Shown here piece by piece: positions 26,309 to 39,551 of a DNA stretch of 64,000 nt. This DNA comes from Membranipora membranacea (taxonomy: Eukaryota > Bryozoa > Gymnolaemata > Cheilostomatida > Membraniporidae). Under the pieces are notes generated by a model. It searched no databases and was not told the origin of the DNA. It saw nothing but the letters and a program-made list of their open reading frames with translations. How positions within the stretch are numbered: position 1 is the first letter of the stretch; the number at the start of each line of letters is the position of its first letter. A program made the translations under genes and the position numbers. The stretch lies in NCBI GenBank assembly GCA_914767715.1, contig OU612066.1, forward strand, positions 29,918,283-29,982,282, given 5' to 3'.

Positions 26309-29300
26309 TTAAATGGCTTTGCCGTCATTCCTCCGGACATTGAATGTCAGACCCAAAGTTAAAGCTGTAACAAATATTGAGTATGACTTAATAAAAACGG
26401 GTCATAAGTTAGCTTTCATATCCAGTCTAAAACAACTGGAGTATACTCGACGCCCGACAGAACAGAAACTGACATGTTATCGAGAGTAAAACATTAAAAC
26501 TAACACAAGTACTCAGAAATTAATCACGATGCAATCACAATGCAGAGCACTTCCTAATATAATGATGATATGAAACAATTAGGAGATAATAAACATTTGT
26601 GTTACATCACTAATGGTCAAAACACACTTAGCGGGTGTAACCTCAGAGGTTTGCACACCATCGTTAACATATAAGTAACAGCTGATCCTCAGAGGATTAA
26701 TATGTATATAAAGACTCATTGATGATCTGCTATGGTTCCAACCTCTGTGAGTGTGTTTAGACCATTACATTTTCGTAATAGGCAGCAGGTAATACTTACA
26801 TATCAGGCTAAGGGCAGCACACAGTATAAATAAACCAAGTGATTTTATTTTCTCTAACAGCACGGAGCTCAGTACAGCTCCAAGCAATCCGGAAACAGCC
26901 TGAAATATACCATCAATATTTGAATCTCATATTGTACAGCTTGTATTAGGAGTTGCCCTGCCCTAATTCTTTCATGTAAGGACAATTTCCAAATAGAGGA
27001 ATGGATAAATCAGGCTAAAAATGTCAAAAAAACTGACCAGGCAATGAATTTTGCAAAGAACTCGGACTCAAGTCATAACTTAACTTCATCTATATTTTTA
27101 TGATAGGTTGGACAAAGCAACAACTGTACATAAAACGTATAAAATGTTGTGTAATTCGCCTATGACATCAAAGATGATATTAAGTGGTCTATAGCACACA
27201 GTAAACTCCCCATCAAGCACTGATATAAAACATAATACATAGTACTCACTGATGATGTGAAGAGAATTCCGTAGTTCAGTGCAGCGTTCTCTGATCCGAA
27301 GGTTTTAGCAGTGGCGGTGGGGAACAGAGCAAAATTCCCTGAGAATGTCAGGAATATGAGACAGATCCATATCATGAGCAGGGGTCGACCGGCCTGCTCA
27401 GCGAATATATGTGTGATATATAGTGAGCCCATTAGGCATGTCATCATAGCGCACATAGTACATATTGCAACCTAGAGAGAAACATATAATACAGTGATTT
27501 ATAGTTACATGTTTTATGTCAAAGATGTTTTTTATGATACCCTAATGACCTTATGTTTTCAAGTGGTTTAATAATTAGCGGTTAAAACTAGCTAAATACA
27601 CTTTCTATATGTCAGGAGGCTGAATAGCTCAGTGTGCAGAACGTCTGCATTGGAATCAAAGTGAAATATGTTGTTCCAGGTTCATATCCCTTTGAGGTTT
27701 GTTTTTTTAAAATAGAATACTACTACTACTAGATAGTTAGTTATCCTCTCAACTTCGCGGGCCTGATATCCGTGAATAATTAAGACTAGTGAAAAAGGTT
27801 AGAGTTGTGCCCTCCGTGAATAAGAAGCCCGCGAATTATTAAGGTCAGTAGGGTAACTTTTTATCTGGTACAATTTTACTCCAGTGCATCCCTTTGTTGC
27901 CGACTTATGGAGGAAAATAAGAAAAAACGAACATAACATTGCATATCACTGAATGTTAATATTTAAAAGTAATGGCAATCCACCATTCACAATTCATATC
28001 AGATTTCTCATCACATGCAGTGACGGGTAATTTACGCTCACATGTTTTTCCAGATATAATTTTGCGCTATCCACGTACTGAAAAGCTTGATTGACATTTT
28101 AAATTATAATAGTTAGAAATATCATTGAAGGATGCACCATCAGGAAACTTTTTTATCTACTCACCTTAAATGAGAACTTATCAGCAAACAGTCCCCAAAG
28201 TATCCTGCCAAAAGAATTGCACACAGCAGCCAAAGCACCGACCAGCGCTAGGAACTTATCATCATTCACGACCTCGCCCTCTCCGTAGGTTTTATACAGC
28301 GAGGATATGAATATAACGACAAGAGCGTTCATCACGTACATAAACCACATGGTGATGAACGGGCGAGATTTGATCATCTCTTTAGTAGTATAGTCCATCG
28401 TTGCAGTGTAGGTGATGTGTTTGTTTATGGACCTGTTGTCCGAGGAGTTATCACTACAATCATATAAAAAAAAACAAAATTAAAGGACCTCCCGGTAACA
28501 TGATTTGTATTTGCATGTCATTTATGACAAATATATCTTATTACATACATTCAGGTTATTTGGGAAAATAAACTATATTTTCAGCTTTAGTTGGATGTCA
28601 GTATCAGCAGTCATTATAAATTCTGGGTGTAACCTACATTTTACAGCTTCATAGACCACCTTGTACCCATTAGAGCGTTGGTGGTGTTGATTAATGAGGT
28701 GAATATCTATAAAATTAATTTCAAGATGCCAGTTTTTCTACGACATGCGCCATTGAGAAATCTTAACTGATGCAGTCGTTTGTACTTATCATCCCGAATT
28801 CCATTGGAATTATACCCGCCTATAGTGTACCGATATTTGCTGGCCTAGTCTAGGATTACCGGAGACAGCAAGAATGTTTCAGTTTAGTAATATTTATGAC
28901 CATAGAGTTATTATATAATAACTCTATGGTTATAACACCGGCATATTTTAGGCTCGCTTCAAGAAACATTGCACTCAACTTGGTCATAGATTCGGATCAT
29001 AACTTACTCATCTCTAATAAGCGACTCATTTTCTTCCCTACCCATGAGCCCATATGTAGCTGGAGCTTGGAAGAGACATAAAACTCCTACACACTGCATA
29101 GCAGTATAGATACCGGCTAAGAGATAGAACATCTTTGGTACCCTGTCCAAAACTGTCTCATCAATGAAATATCTGTAAAATATAGAACAGTACTGAAGTT
29201 GAAAGTTAAAAATGTTTGCCAATTTTCACTGAATCTGTCCGTTCTTTGGCTTCTATGATAGCCCATGTAATTTATATCTTAGTTGTTACTTCTATAGCCC

Positions 29301-31780
29301 CAATAAGAATTTGTGAGAACAGGTATTATAATCATTATAACGCTATAATTGAGTTTGAGTGGCGTGTAGCATGTGTGATGAATATCCCTTGGCTACACTT
29401 TTTTATTCCGTTCATACCAGAATAAGACAAGTGTACGTTTTTCTCACACCTGATATCGCACAGCTCAATATGTGTGGCTGGCTTAAACCACCCCTGCCAC
29501 ACAGACAAGTATGTGCTTATTGAATGCTGCATAGCTCAAAACTAATAATATGAGGCTGCAATTTCAGCATTGTCATCTAATGGGCAAGCAGTTTGCACAA
29601 ACTGATCGTCAAAATCAAGGTATGAAATTAATTACCTAGCGTGACGTTGTTATCCTCTTACTAGTTGACAACTATGACGTCATCCTCTAGGGCGTTTAGT
29701 TCATACTCTGATTTTGAAGATCAGTTTGTGAATATTATTTGTCCATAAGGTGACAATTTTGAGATTAAGGCCTCAAATAGCTATAAAGAGTTCAATAAGC
29801 ACACATTTGCCTGGCGGTGGATTAAGCAAAGCTAGAAAGCTGGAAAGCAATAATTTCAAAATTTCAAAAGTGACAACCTTTTACTTGTAGATGAGCTCAC
29901 TTACTTATCTTTTCCTACATGCTGAGTAGTATTCAGCATATCCTGACCCACAGCTTTGATGTTATCAGGATTTAAGTATGCAGTCTGTAGCTGGTCAAAT
30001 ATAAACGCTCCTCCACCAAATCCAGCCACAATGAAACCGTTGGCTACTCCTTTGTAATTAGGGAACCACTGTGAAAATATGAAGTATGATGTCACCATCT
30101 TTTATAATACAGCAATACCCATTTGATGGTGACACATCAAGACATTTAGAAATATAATACTTTGTAAGCTTATGGTCGGGCAAGCGTTTTTTCAAGTATC
30201 CATAAATCTCAGTTAGCTAGGTAGAATAAGCCATAATTCTTAACTAGGTGCGACAATTATATGATGTGTGTCTGGCATTGAAAGCCGTACGGATCATTTG
30301 GAATCCTTGAAAAGATCCTGGTACTTGCTGATAGAGTGCATTAATCGGCATTATGGAACGATCAGGGCTTTTTCCAGATGGTTGGTGTTGATCATTAACT
30401 TGCTAGATTTAAAAGCAGTCGTAAAACTTAATCCTAAAATAGAATTATGATGATGGAGCAACAGAACTGGGCTTTGAGTCTCAACAGTACAATAAAATAT
30501 GATAAGTAAAGACTTAGATGCACGATCAGAATAATGAATATTTATGCACTTACATTCATCGCCACAGCCATAGGTATAGCATACGCTATACCTACACCAA
30601 CACCAAACATGAGACCGTACGTGACAAGAAATAGGTAATAACTGTACTTAATGGAGAATGCTGACAGAAACACCCCGAGACTGCAAAAAGTAGAAAATAC
30701 TACGATTACAAAGGCTGGGCAACAAAAGCTGAATATTTGCAATGCAAAAAGAATAACAGCAGTATACATGTCTTCACAGTATGAATTACCGCAATAATCT
30801 AGACAGCACATAAGTTAACCACAGGACACGCTTGTATCTATATCACAATGAAAGTTTCTAATGTCCAGGGTCTATCCATTGGTTTTTGAGTGAGAGGACT
30901 GAAGGGGGATGGGTGCGTAGTAGTTGCAGGGTGGTTACAGGGTGGGTACAAAATGGGATCAAATGGCTTTTAGCCTACGCAGTACAATAACATTTTCTGC
31001 TTTTTTGGGATCATTAAGTTGAGGTCATGGAAAGTTGAAGGACCATAGCCCTTTGGCCCTCCTCCATATGATTGCCCTGGACATGAATGGCATTTGGAGT
31101 AGTTGTCTTGAAAAATGAATACACATATCTCATCGTTATTTTGATTGTCATAGTTGAGAAACTAGTGGCATTTACTACTGGCTGCTTTGAATGTGTGATC
31201 GAACAACATCACCCAATGATGTCGTCAACTTGTACGCTTGATGAAAGAAGTCACTGATAGTTATACAGACCTTGTGAGGAAACAGCCTGATAACACAGCT
31301 AGCCTTGTGCCTATCTTCTTTTCTAGTAGACCACCGACAAACATGGCCAGTCCTTGCCCAGTGACAGTTAGAGCAAACACCCAAATAGTATCATTATATC
31401 TCAGAGTTGAGGGCGATGAATGCCGCCTTATATAAGAAGCCACATATGGGTTCATGTTACCTGCAGAAACAAGACAATATGTATAGATTTGATATTTCAT
31501 TTCAGTATCAGTATAAGTTATGGGAGTCATCAGAATTTCGAACAGTCACTTTCTCGGGCTAGATCATACACATGGAGCATTAGTCAGAGACTCTATGATC
31601 TAGCTGCGGTTCCCAGTAAACTGAAATATACAAGCTTCAGAATTATGGTCGCCTGTTTGCCTTAATCACTGAAAGTTATAGACGAAAAGAAGTGTTCTTA
31701 CCCCAACAGTACAATGTACCAAGAGTTAAGTGGATTAGCACTCCTCCAATTACTGCAAAAATAGCTTTTAAAGGAATCAT
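26309..31780 (-). CDS. Major facilitator superfamily transporter, oxalate/formate-antiporter (OFA) or monocarboxylate-like
   Basis: Exons in transcript order: 31780-31702, 31460-31271, 30680-30554, 30068-29905, 29172-29008, 28453-28165, 27471-27250, 26899-26800 and 26364-26309. They give 463 residues and phase closes at all junctions. The start has the typical first helix (IFAVIGGVLIHLTLGTLYCW). WFPNYKGVANGFIVAGFGGG is the helix-5 signature shared by OFA-type and monocarboxylate carriers. A central loop (about residues 220-260) precedes the second half, which opens with RPFITMWFMYVMNALVVIF. Length and hydrophobic segments fit a 12-helix permease, which would exchange small organic anions across a membrane; the substrate cannot be read from sequence. 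ATG 31780 lies 14 bases inside an exon that begins after an acceptor at 31795, so a 5' UTR exon is likely. Introns hold a tRNA-like remnant and foldbacks. Confidence 0.88.
27618..27700 (+). repeat. Degenerate tRNA-like sequence in an MFS intron
   Basis: AATAGCTCAGTGTGC resembles an internal promoter A box, and about 45 bases later GGTTCATATCC resembles a B box. The arms do not fold into a proper cloverleaf, so this is best read as a tRNA pseudogene or the head of a short interspersed element rather than a working tRNA. Confidence 0.4.
28899..28930. repeat. Perfect 32-bp palindrome
   Basis: CCATAGAGTTATTATA is followed immediately by its own reverse complement, with no loop; one further base pair extends it to 32 bp. 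It sits in an intron of the MFS gene. Confidence 0.85.
29595..29730. repeat. Foldback element in an MFS intron
   Basis: Arms of about 31 bp at 29595-29625 and 29700-29730 (CACAAACTGATCGTCAAAAT and its inverted partner) flank about 74 bases without coding potential. It is probably a non-autonomous element. Confidence 0.7.
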
Positions 31781-31794
31781 GATGGTCTCCAAAC

Positions 31795-33860
31795 CTGAAA
31801 AAAAGAAAGACAAACTTGCAACACCAGCTAGTGTGATATGTAGCCTCAGGACCACTGAAGTCTGTGGTGTAACAGTAGTATACCAATGGTTGAGTTGAGG
31901 TGTTATATTACTCAGCCTTGACCACTTAGCCCACCGCAATGGATCTCTCCTGATGATTAAGTTAAAAGCTGTAGCCTGCCATGTATAGGCCCAGTGCATA
32001 GATTACCAGTATTGGTAATTGGTAGAGTAGCTCCTTGACTCTAGTAGCCAATGAGTTGAGCTCAACTCACAGGTCCACTGCAAAACCAAGGTCTCTGGCA
32101 ATGAGTTGTGCGAGCCCTACATTTGTGAAGGTTCAGTCAATCATTTACAATAGATTTTGCAGTAGATCTGTGGGTGACAGTGGTCCTTATCAAACCTACA
32201 AAATCTTAGTTAAGTCATAGTGTAATTCCCTTCCTATGTGCCTGAGCAGTACACTGCTATGGCAAAGTATTCTACTACAGGCAGTGGTTTCCCACCATCA
32301 TCTTAGTCCGTATTATCGTAATGTTACTGTAGAAGCATTCAAAGCACTGAGAAGGGTCAAGTGCATGAGATGCTGTTTCAGTAATTTTGCTACTGATCCT
32401 TGGTGTAACAGTAACACTCACACTGCAACAAACTCTAAATTAACATCCACTCCAGTCAGTTGAATTCAACACAATCAAACTGTGACTGCTACTACAGTAA
32501 CACTGACAACTATATGTACATCCCATTCAAAATTCACACTTTGCCACACACATAACACAGCTAGGAGGTGACTGCAGTTGGGACTTGACCCATGTTGAAC
32601 CGAAGGAGTAAGCCAGCCTGTTGTAGTTTTTCATGAGACTTTACTGTACTAGCCAACTCAGTTTTTAATTTTTCCCTGACATGTGACAATTCTAGCCTGT
32701 GCCTCAATGTATTGGACAATTGAGGAAAACAAAATAATGTAAACCATTATCGGTTTCTTATAAAAGTGTAGAAGTTCAAGAGTCTGGGCTATTATTTTAG
32801 AATAGCCTGCTAATAGTTTTAGGAGTCGGTAAGGTATCAAAAGTCTTTCATGATCTTTACGATACTAATATTGTATCGTAAGTTTTCTTCAAGGTTTGCT
32901 CACAAAATAGTTTTTTAGAAATTTTTGTCATAAATATATTCTTTGGTTTTCCTTACATCAAACATTTTTAGAACTGTTCCTCTCTGCAGTTGGAAATATG
33001 TTTGTTCTCACTGTTGAGGGGGAGGAATATGTAAAGAGCTGGGTAATTGGCGTAGCGCCTCAATTTACTCAGTTTTACATCAGTCCGCTGCCACGGACGG
33101 ATCTAGCTTCTCCCTCTTTGCATTTTCGACCAGTTACTCACCTTGAGACTATCTACTTTTTGTTACTACTATCTTTACAAATTTTTGGTCTTGCAGGAGA
33201 CTGGACGGTGAATAGATTCTGCTTTAGGCCCCCGCTAGATATGTATTGTCTATTAATATGATTTCATGGATACCCCTCCTTCATCTCAACTTAACAATTT
33301 CTGTCCCAGCTTTATTTAATGCTCAAGCTTATATCGTATGAATAGTTTTTACAATTTATAACCCCTGACCCAACAATAATTTTACATCTATAGATGCATG
33401 CTTTATAATATTCAATAGAACAAGAATCAGTTAGCCTTAAACCATAAACAAGACAACCGTTTAAATAATTAATTAATTAACCTTTCACTATAAGCTACAT
33501 CCCCATTCAAATGATTCTATAATAATCACACACTACATCAGCCCGCATTCAACATAGACAACAAATAGCAATATCATAAGTCTGAAGAACTTAATCCATC
33601 TATTGAGCATCTCTGTGATTGCCGGAATAGGCATGTGGGCTGTATTGGTGACCATTGATCATATCTATGTCAACAAAAAGATTTGACTTTACCTCATGAA
33701 TAACCAAATAAGCAACAAGAAGTACCTGCAAAATAATACTCAATGAAACCGAATGTGGATGAGACATGATGTTATGCATTAATAAAAAGCGGTAATACAA
33801 AACTTGATCTCGCCACCTTCAAGGGCATCCTTCGTTCTGCTGGCAACATAGACTTAATAA
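31795..33860. other. Upstream region of the MFS gene, no gene recognised
   Basis: It should hold the 5' UTR exon and promoter of the MFS gene. Open frames such as 32998-33261 (+) and 32236-32463 (+) show no family signature or consistent splice context. Confidence 0.45.
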
Positions 33861-33869
33861 TAAACCTAG

Positions 33870-36240
33870 ATGATGGTTGGTTGGTTTATTTTGTCACAAA
33901 CATTAGGTATGCTGCGAGATTGAGTGTTTATACTGTTACATGAGTAGGGAATACCAAAAAGAAACATAAACAAAATGAGTAAAGTAAAGTCTGACTTCTA
34001 GTGGATTAAAAAATATCTTGTAATATCAAAATCAAGTGTCTGAGGAATGAGTCTTTACCCCAGGCAGTTCTGTCTTTAAGGCTGCGATATCTGCCTGAGG
34101 GGAGTTTCTCAAGAAAATTGTTTAAAAAATGTTCGTCATCATGTATTATCTGCAGGACCAGGTTCTTTGTTCATTTTGATATGACTGAATCTAGGTCCCC
34201 AATATCAAGCCCTAGTTTGTCGCCTTGCTTAAAAAACTTTCTCATAGCTTTCTTGTCACGTGAATAATCTTGTCACGTGAATAAATACTAGTGAACAAAA
34301 TAGGTAGGCAGTAGGTTAGAATGGATACGATAAAACTTTTAAATAACATGCAGGCGAAAGGCTTTGTACTCTGATAATTAAAGGTTCTGATGACAAACAT
34401 TCTCTCGCTTTGGATACAACATTATTGACATGATCTTCAAAACGTAATTTGTTATCAATGAGAACTCCCAAATATTTAACATTGTCACAAAAATCTATTT
34501 TTACACCATTTAATTCTAGAGTAGGACTGTCAGGTTTATCTCTTAGTGGAGAAAAGCATCTCTTGGGTTTTAGAAGGATTAAGTAAAAAGTCAAGTTCTA
34601 TTGATCTCATTAAAATAATTAGACAAGTCATTATTATCAGAGATGCAACCAACAATACACGTGTCATCAGCATATTTTAAAACAGTTATATTGCTCTGTT
34701 CTGACCTAATCCTATTTGTATACACTGAGAATAATAGAGGACTGAGGACAGAACCCTGGGGTGTTCCTGTGTTGGTGGTGATTGATGTTGAGAGAATATT
34801 GTTTACTATTGTTCTTTGTGTTCTGCCTGTCAGGAAACTCAACACCCAGTTTGTAACTCTGGAGTCTAGATGTTGCAGCTCTGTGAGGAGATTATACTGA
34901 CACTGATGGTGTTAAATGCAGACGAGAAGTCGAGAAATAGGCATCTTGTATAGTTGGCAGCTTGAAGGTCTATGTAACTAGTTATTGTGGTGATAAGGCA
35001 TAATACTGCATCCTGGGTTAATCTTTTAGCTCGGTAGGCAAATTGGTGATTGTCGAGAGGAGTGTTTTTAATTATATAGCTTTTCAGCAGACGTTCCATT
35101 GTCTTACATAAGCAGCTTGTCAGGGCTATTGGTCGGAAGTGTTTAAGTTGATTTGGCTTGTCAGTTTTTGGCAGTGGTTTGATGATGGCCGATTTCCATA
35201 ATATAAGGAGTTGTTTGAGAGTCTAGAGAGAAGTTGAATATATCCGTAATTACAGGCGCTAGTTGGTCAGCACAGAGTTTTAATGCCCTTGGTATCAGAC
35301 CATCAGGTCCAGCACCCTTTCTATAGTTGAGGCGTTTTAGTTGTATCAGAACTGATTTTTCATCTATTGTGCAGGGAGGAGCAGTAAGGTTTTTGTAAGC
35401 AGGTTGTGGTGGCTGAGTGTCTTGTTTCTCAAATCTGGCAAAGAAGTTGTTGAGTTCTTCCGGTTGGAAGTTAATTTCTGGTTGTGACTTGGAGTTGTTG
35501 GTTGGAATTCCGCTAATTTTTTTAATGTCGTTCCAAGCGTTTGCAGGATCACTGGCTAAATGTTGATGGACTTTTAGGGAATATTCTTCTCTGGCTTTTT
35601 TATTTTCTTTTGAGACTTGCTTTTTGAGTTTATGGTAGAGTTTTTTATTTCCATTTTTGTGGGCGTCATGTTTCTTATCTATCATATTCAGAATGCGCTT
35701 TGTAATCCACGGCTTTTTGTTGGCATATTTTTTAACTTCCTTTGGTGGTATGCATAGGTCTGTGCAGAAATTAATGTAGTCAGTTATCGTTTCAGTCCGC
35801 TGGTTGATGTTGTCATTGGCATCTGTGAGATTGTCCCAAAGTGTGGTATCTAAGCATGCTTGAATATTATCGACATTACTGTCAGAGAATGTTCTGCGAG
35901 TTGTAAACGTAGGTTTTAATTTAGACAAAGGTTTATAGGATGGCACGAGATGCATAATGTAATGGTCAGAGCTGCCCAGATGGGCTAATTGATGATATCG
36001 ACTGTAGGCACCCTTGATCCTTGTATAGCATTTGTCGAGTGTCTTGGTTCCTCTGGTCGGTTTGGTAACAGTTTGATAATATCCATTTAGTCGAAAGTTA
36101 AGTTGGTTGAAATCTCCCATTACAAGAATTAGGGTATTTCCTTTCAAGTTGATTAACATGTGATGTGATGCATTTAGCAGTGTTTGTTGCGTCTTGTTTA
36201 AGTCGAGACACCATATGCAGCTCCAGTGAGGCACTTAATA
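33870..36240 (-). mobile_element. Decayed non-LTR retrotransposon (CR1/L2/jockey-like LINE)
   Basis: Read on the minus strand, the order is that of a LINE ORF2. The end of an endonuclease has VMGDFN and GSSDHYIMHLVP. The reverse transcriptase follows, with GAGPDGLIPRAL, LDFSSAFNTI, GTPQGSVLSPLLF, YADDT and NVKYLGVLIDNKL, and then a tail with DDEHF, LPSGRYRSL and TAWGKDSFLRH. The longest open part is 36234-35161. The frame then shifts near 35160, 34860 and 34590, and stops occur in the tail, so the copy is dead. The N-terminal part of the endonuclease is missing, the usual 5' truncation. The 3' end runs into short AACC-type tandem repeats near 33875, as CR1/L2-like elements often do. Confidence 0.9.
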
Positions 36241-37483
36241 GTAGGTTACTTAGCAACAATAAAAATACTGCTATCAATAGATGCAGGTAAAGTGAAAAAA
36301 TCGTTATCCATCTCATGGTAGGTTCTCATTATTTATAAAACTGGATGATCCTCTTCACATATTGAGTTATACCCTCTTTATTAACGAGAAGACAACTAGC
36401 TGGATCATAATGGAATTAAAACCTGCAGACTGATTATATTATCTTTTACATGATGCTTGGAATCAAATTGGGCTGAAATACTTGATCAATTTCGATCACT
36501 TGTGATCCCAAGTTATGTTGTATATGGCATTATAACATTTGTTTAAACTGGAAATCTAATTAGGTATTTTATAATTTATCGGGCTATAAATCATCTAAGG
36601 CCAAAGTGGTGATAGCAATAAAAGAGGGTTATGAAAGTATTTATGAAAATCACAAAGAGATTAGCCCTAGGAACCATTGCGAAATTGCCACAACAAGAAG
36701 TAGGTGATCTCAATACCTATGACCTTTCTGAGCATTATGAGGGATGTTTGAGAACTCTGCATTAGCAAGTAAGGACTGAGAATCTATAGGGGCCAATGAG
36801 GCGAACTAGCGGTCAGAGGTGAATATACAGCTAGACAAGAAGAATATGATGACAATGACGTGATATATTCAGTATCGAGGTTGTGAAGGGTCTAGGAAAG
36901 ATATGTGTAGAGTTGGATGACGGCTGTATTACAAGAATCCAAGCAAATGGAATACCGCCGGTACAGAGACATAGTAAGATTACTCTTTGTATACGAAAAC
37001 GGAGAGATTGATACCATTACCAGTTGTCCCAGCAATGATCTGTGTGAAGTTATCTTCCTGAACATGTGGGTGGCGGTGGTGAAAAATTAAAATGATCTAA
37101 AATCTTTAGAATAATGCATTTATAGCCTTCAATGGTGTCCATGTTGGCGGTGGAAATGTACAGTTAAGAAAGGGGAAATTTTGATTGGTGCACTTTCCAG
37201 GCCTGTAAAAATAGTTTTCGCTGCCTAGGATTTGTCAGAAGTGATATATTAAAATGCAGGTTTGGTGCTACATTTTGGGTGATCCACAAAACTTCAGCTT
37301 TGCGTTTATGATAAACACATGTGTATATAAAACAAAAGAAACCCATATCCAGTGCCTCATAACATTTTTTTCAAAAAATATTTTTTTGGAAAATAGAAGA
37401 AATGAATCTAAGTCCTGTCTTTAACCACATATGTGTAGTAAAACCAGTTGCGCATGTGCATATAACATTTTTTTGTATTATAG
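36241..37483. other. Unassigned stretch with weak exon-like segments
   Basis: No gene could be built. On the + strand, 36880-36971 has an acceptor, about 30 open codons (VKGLGKICVELDDG) and a donor, and an overlapping frame at 36917-37090 reads 57 codons. The two are in different frames and neither joins in phase to the ankyrin exon at 37484. They may be remnants of a broken gene or chance. Confidence 0.3.
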
Positions 37484-37599
37484 GTAATGAGCAGACCACC
37501 CTCAGATCAGACAAGGTCTAAATCTCTACAGATGCCCGCTGTATACGGAGACACACCTTTACATTACGCATCATTGGTAGGAGATACACATTGTATCAG
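37484..37599 (+). pseudogene. Orphan exon with an ankyrin repeat
   Basis: After a good acceptor (TTTTTTGTATTATAG) the frame reads 38 codons to a weak donor (CAG then GTTTAG). The last part, YGDTPLHYASLVGDTHCIR, is the first half of an ankyrin repeat, a protein-binding module. No compatible neighbouring exons were found, and the surroundings are full of repeats. It is therefore either a stranded fragment or one exon of a gene whose other exons I cannot see. Confidence 0.4.
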
Positions 37600-37746
37600 G
37601 TTTAGAGCCAACTCTGCTAACCAGCTCATCCACTTACCAAGGACACCAGACAATGATTGACTCAAACCTGTACTGTAGGTAGCAGATGCTCCTATACAGG
37701 ATTAACATACAAGGGATAGAGAGGACGATATTATATTGTGTTGTGT

Positions 37747-37825
37747 TAGCCTGGGCAGGCTGTCAGGGGTGGGTGGGGTGGAGCGGGACCCCCACCCACC
37801 TACCGCCCACAGCCTGCCCAGGCTA
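37747..37825. repeat. GC-rich hairpin with 17-bp perfect stem
   Basis: TAGCCTGGGCAGGCTGT at 37747-37763 is inverted at 37809-37825, around a G/C-rich loop of about 45 bases. Its composition stands out from the AT-rich surroundings. Confidence 0.8.
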
Positions 37826-38240
37826 GTGTGGTCTGATACTGTTAGACGATATGCATAGATGGGTCCTCTCAGATAAAGATGTCAAATACAGAATTAATTG
37901 GCACTCGCTGATAGAGCTTGGGACGATTCCGAGTAGTGAATAGCTGGATAGCTGATTAGCACCATCCGACCAATATTTTGTTAGAGATAAATAATGGGAT
38001 GCCAGGCGGTTGGTGCCACAGGAGTCGTGAGTTCGAGAACCGCTGGGGGAGCTTTCATAATCTAGGGCTCAGCATCCTCGAGTGTATATATCTGCAAAAA
38101 GATAATAAATGGGGTCTCCCAGATGAAGATCTTGAAAACAGAATAAGATGGCACTTACTGATAAAAATTGGTGCCCTGCAATACCACCACTCATCCCTGA
38201 ACACGGCGGAATAGGTGAGAGAGGGAGGAAAATATTTGAT

Positions 38241-38430
38241 TGGGTTACTGTTGATGTAGAATGGTTACTGTTGATGTAGAATGGTTACTGTTGATGTAGA
38301 ATGGTTACTGTTGATGTAGAATGGTTACTGTTGATGTGGAATGGTTACTGTTGATGTGGAATGGTTACTGTTGATGTGGAATGGTTACTGTTGATGTGGA
38401 ATGGTTACTGTTGATGTGGAATGGTTACTG
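38241..38430. repeat. 20-bp minisatellite, about 9.5 copies
   Basis: The unit ATGGTTACTGTTGATGTRGA is repeated head to tail. The first four copies carry TAGA and the next five carry TGGA, so the array grew in two blocks. No coding role is evident. Confidence 0.95.
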
Positions 38431-39119
38431 TATTTATAAAAAACCAAAAGCCCCGCATAGATAATGCCCGGCAAAATTCTTGTTGTAATCGTTGGGCCTG
38501 TTTGCATTCAGTCATTATTGGTTGTGGGTTTGTAGATGGTTCTTTTTATCTATAACGCATGATGAAAATGAGTAAGGGTTCAGAGGCAAGTTTGATCGAC
38601 TCAACTGGAAGTTTGGAGCGCAGTTTGCACTTGGTTATCAAACATTAATATGTAACCCAGCATATCAAGCCAATACATCCACTGAAGCAAACCAGTAGGG
38701 ATAGCCAAGCTAGAGGACACTGAGGCTGTCCCTGTTACTACTTTTACTAATAGCCATAAGGCTGGCATAAGCATGTTGTTTCCAACTGATTGTGACTCAG
38801 TCATGTCCATAACATCCATTGAAATGAAATACCGTACTTTTCCTGCAGGGACTAGTTTCCTTTTCCAGGTCACAGATAACATTCTGGTGATGCTGTTATG
38901 CCAACAAATTGTGAGAAACTGGTATCATTCATCTGTGAGATTGTTGCATGATGATAGAGGTGTCGGGTGTTGTTAGATCCTCCTTGTTAGGTCCTTTATT
39001 CAAACTGAAACCCGTCAGGTACTAGCCTAATACTCACATCCCCTGAAGGTGCATCACTCTAGTTCACAAACGCAGTGCACCAAGCAGGTTGTCTGATTGA
39101 CTCATTTTTGAAAATGAAA

Positions 39120-39540
39120 ACAGTATGATTGATTGATTTGTATTCTATCACTAACTGTAAAAGTTGCGAGAAAAAGGTTGCTGGTACACATACTCTGCTA
39201 AAAAATTATGAAGTTGCCTTGTGTACCAAAAAATTGTATTATTTAAAAGTAGTTAAAAAATAGTATTATTAATATAAATGCACATATGTCTCAAGATGAA
39301 GTCTTTTCCCCAGGCACTACGATTTTTAGGGTGTGTTAGCCAACCTGAGGGGCATCGATCGAGGTAAGTCTGGATAAAATGTTCATCATCTGTGTATATC
39401 TGGATTTCACGATTCTTAAATGAGTATTAAATCGAGTGTCAAGATCATAATCAAGTTGTTATCCAAGCGAAGAAGCATCTTTAAATACTTTGCGCATGTC
39501 CTTCCTATCTCGTTGGTAAATGGCAGGATAGAGGACTGGT
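39120..39540 (-). mobile_element. 3' fragment of a second LINE related to the 33870-36240 element
   Basis: The minus strand reads DDEHFIQTYLDRCPSG and then NRSAWGKDFILRHM, matching the tail of the first LINE (DDEHFLNNFLEKLPSG and DRTAWGKDSFLRH) with substitutions. The 3' end is again a short tandem repeat, AATCAATCAATCA on the minus strand, near 39126. Everything upstream of the tail is missing, and the fragment is cut off close to the element starting at 39552. Confidence 0.75.
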
Positions 39541-39551
39541 AGACAATACAG

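Noticed and set aside
36917-37090. 57-codon + strand frame (YRRYRDIVRLLFVYENGEI)
   Set aside because: It looks protein-like, but it overlaps an exon-like segment in another frame, has no supporting splice partner, and no family was recognised.
37940-38045. Possible SINE head (GTGAGTTCGAGAACC resembles a B box)
   Set aside because: The A-box spacing is wrong and no second copy was identified, so the evidence is too thin for a feature.
38241-38430. CRISPR-like array
   Set aside because: Units are directly adjacent with no unique spacers; it is a eukaryotic minisatellite.
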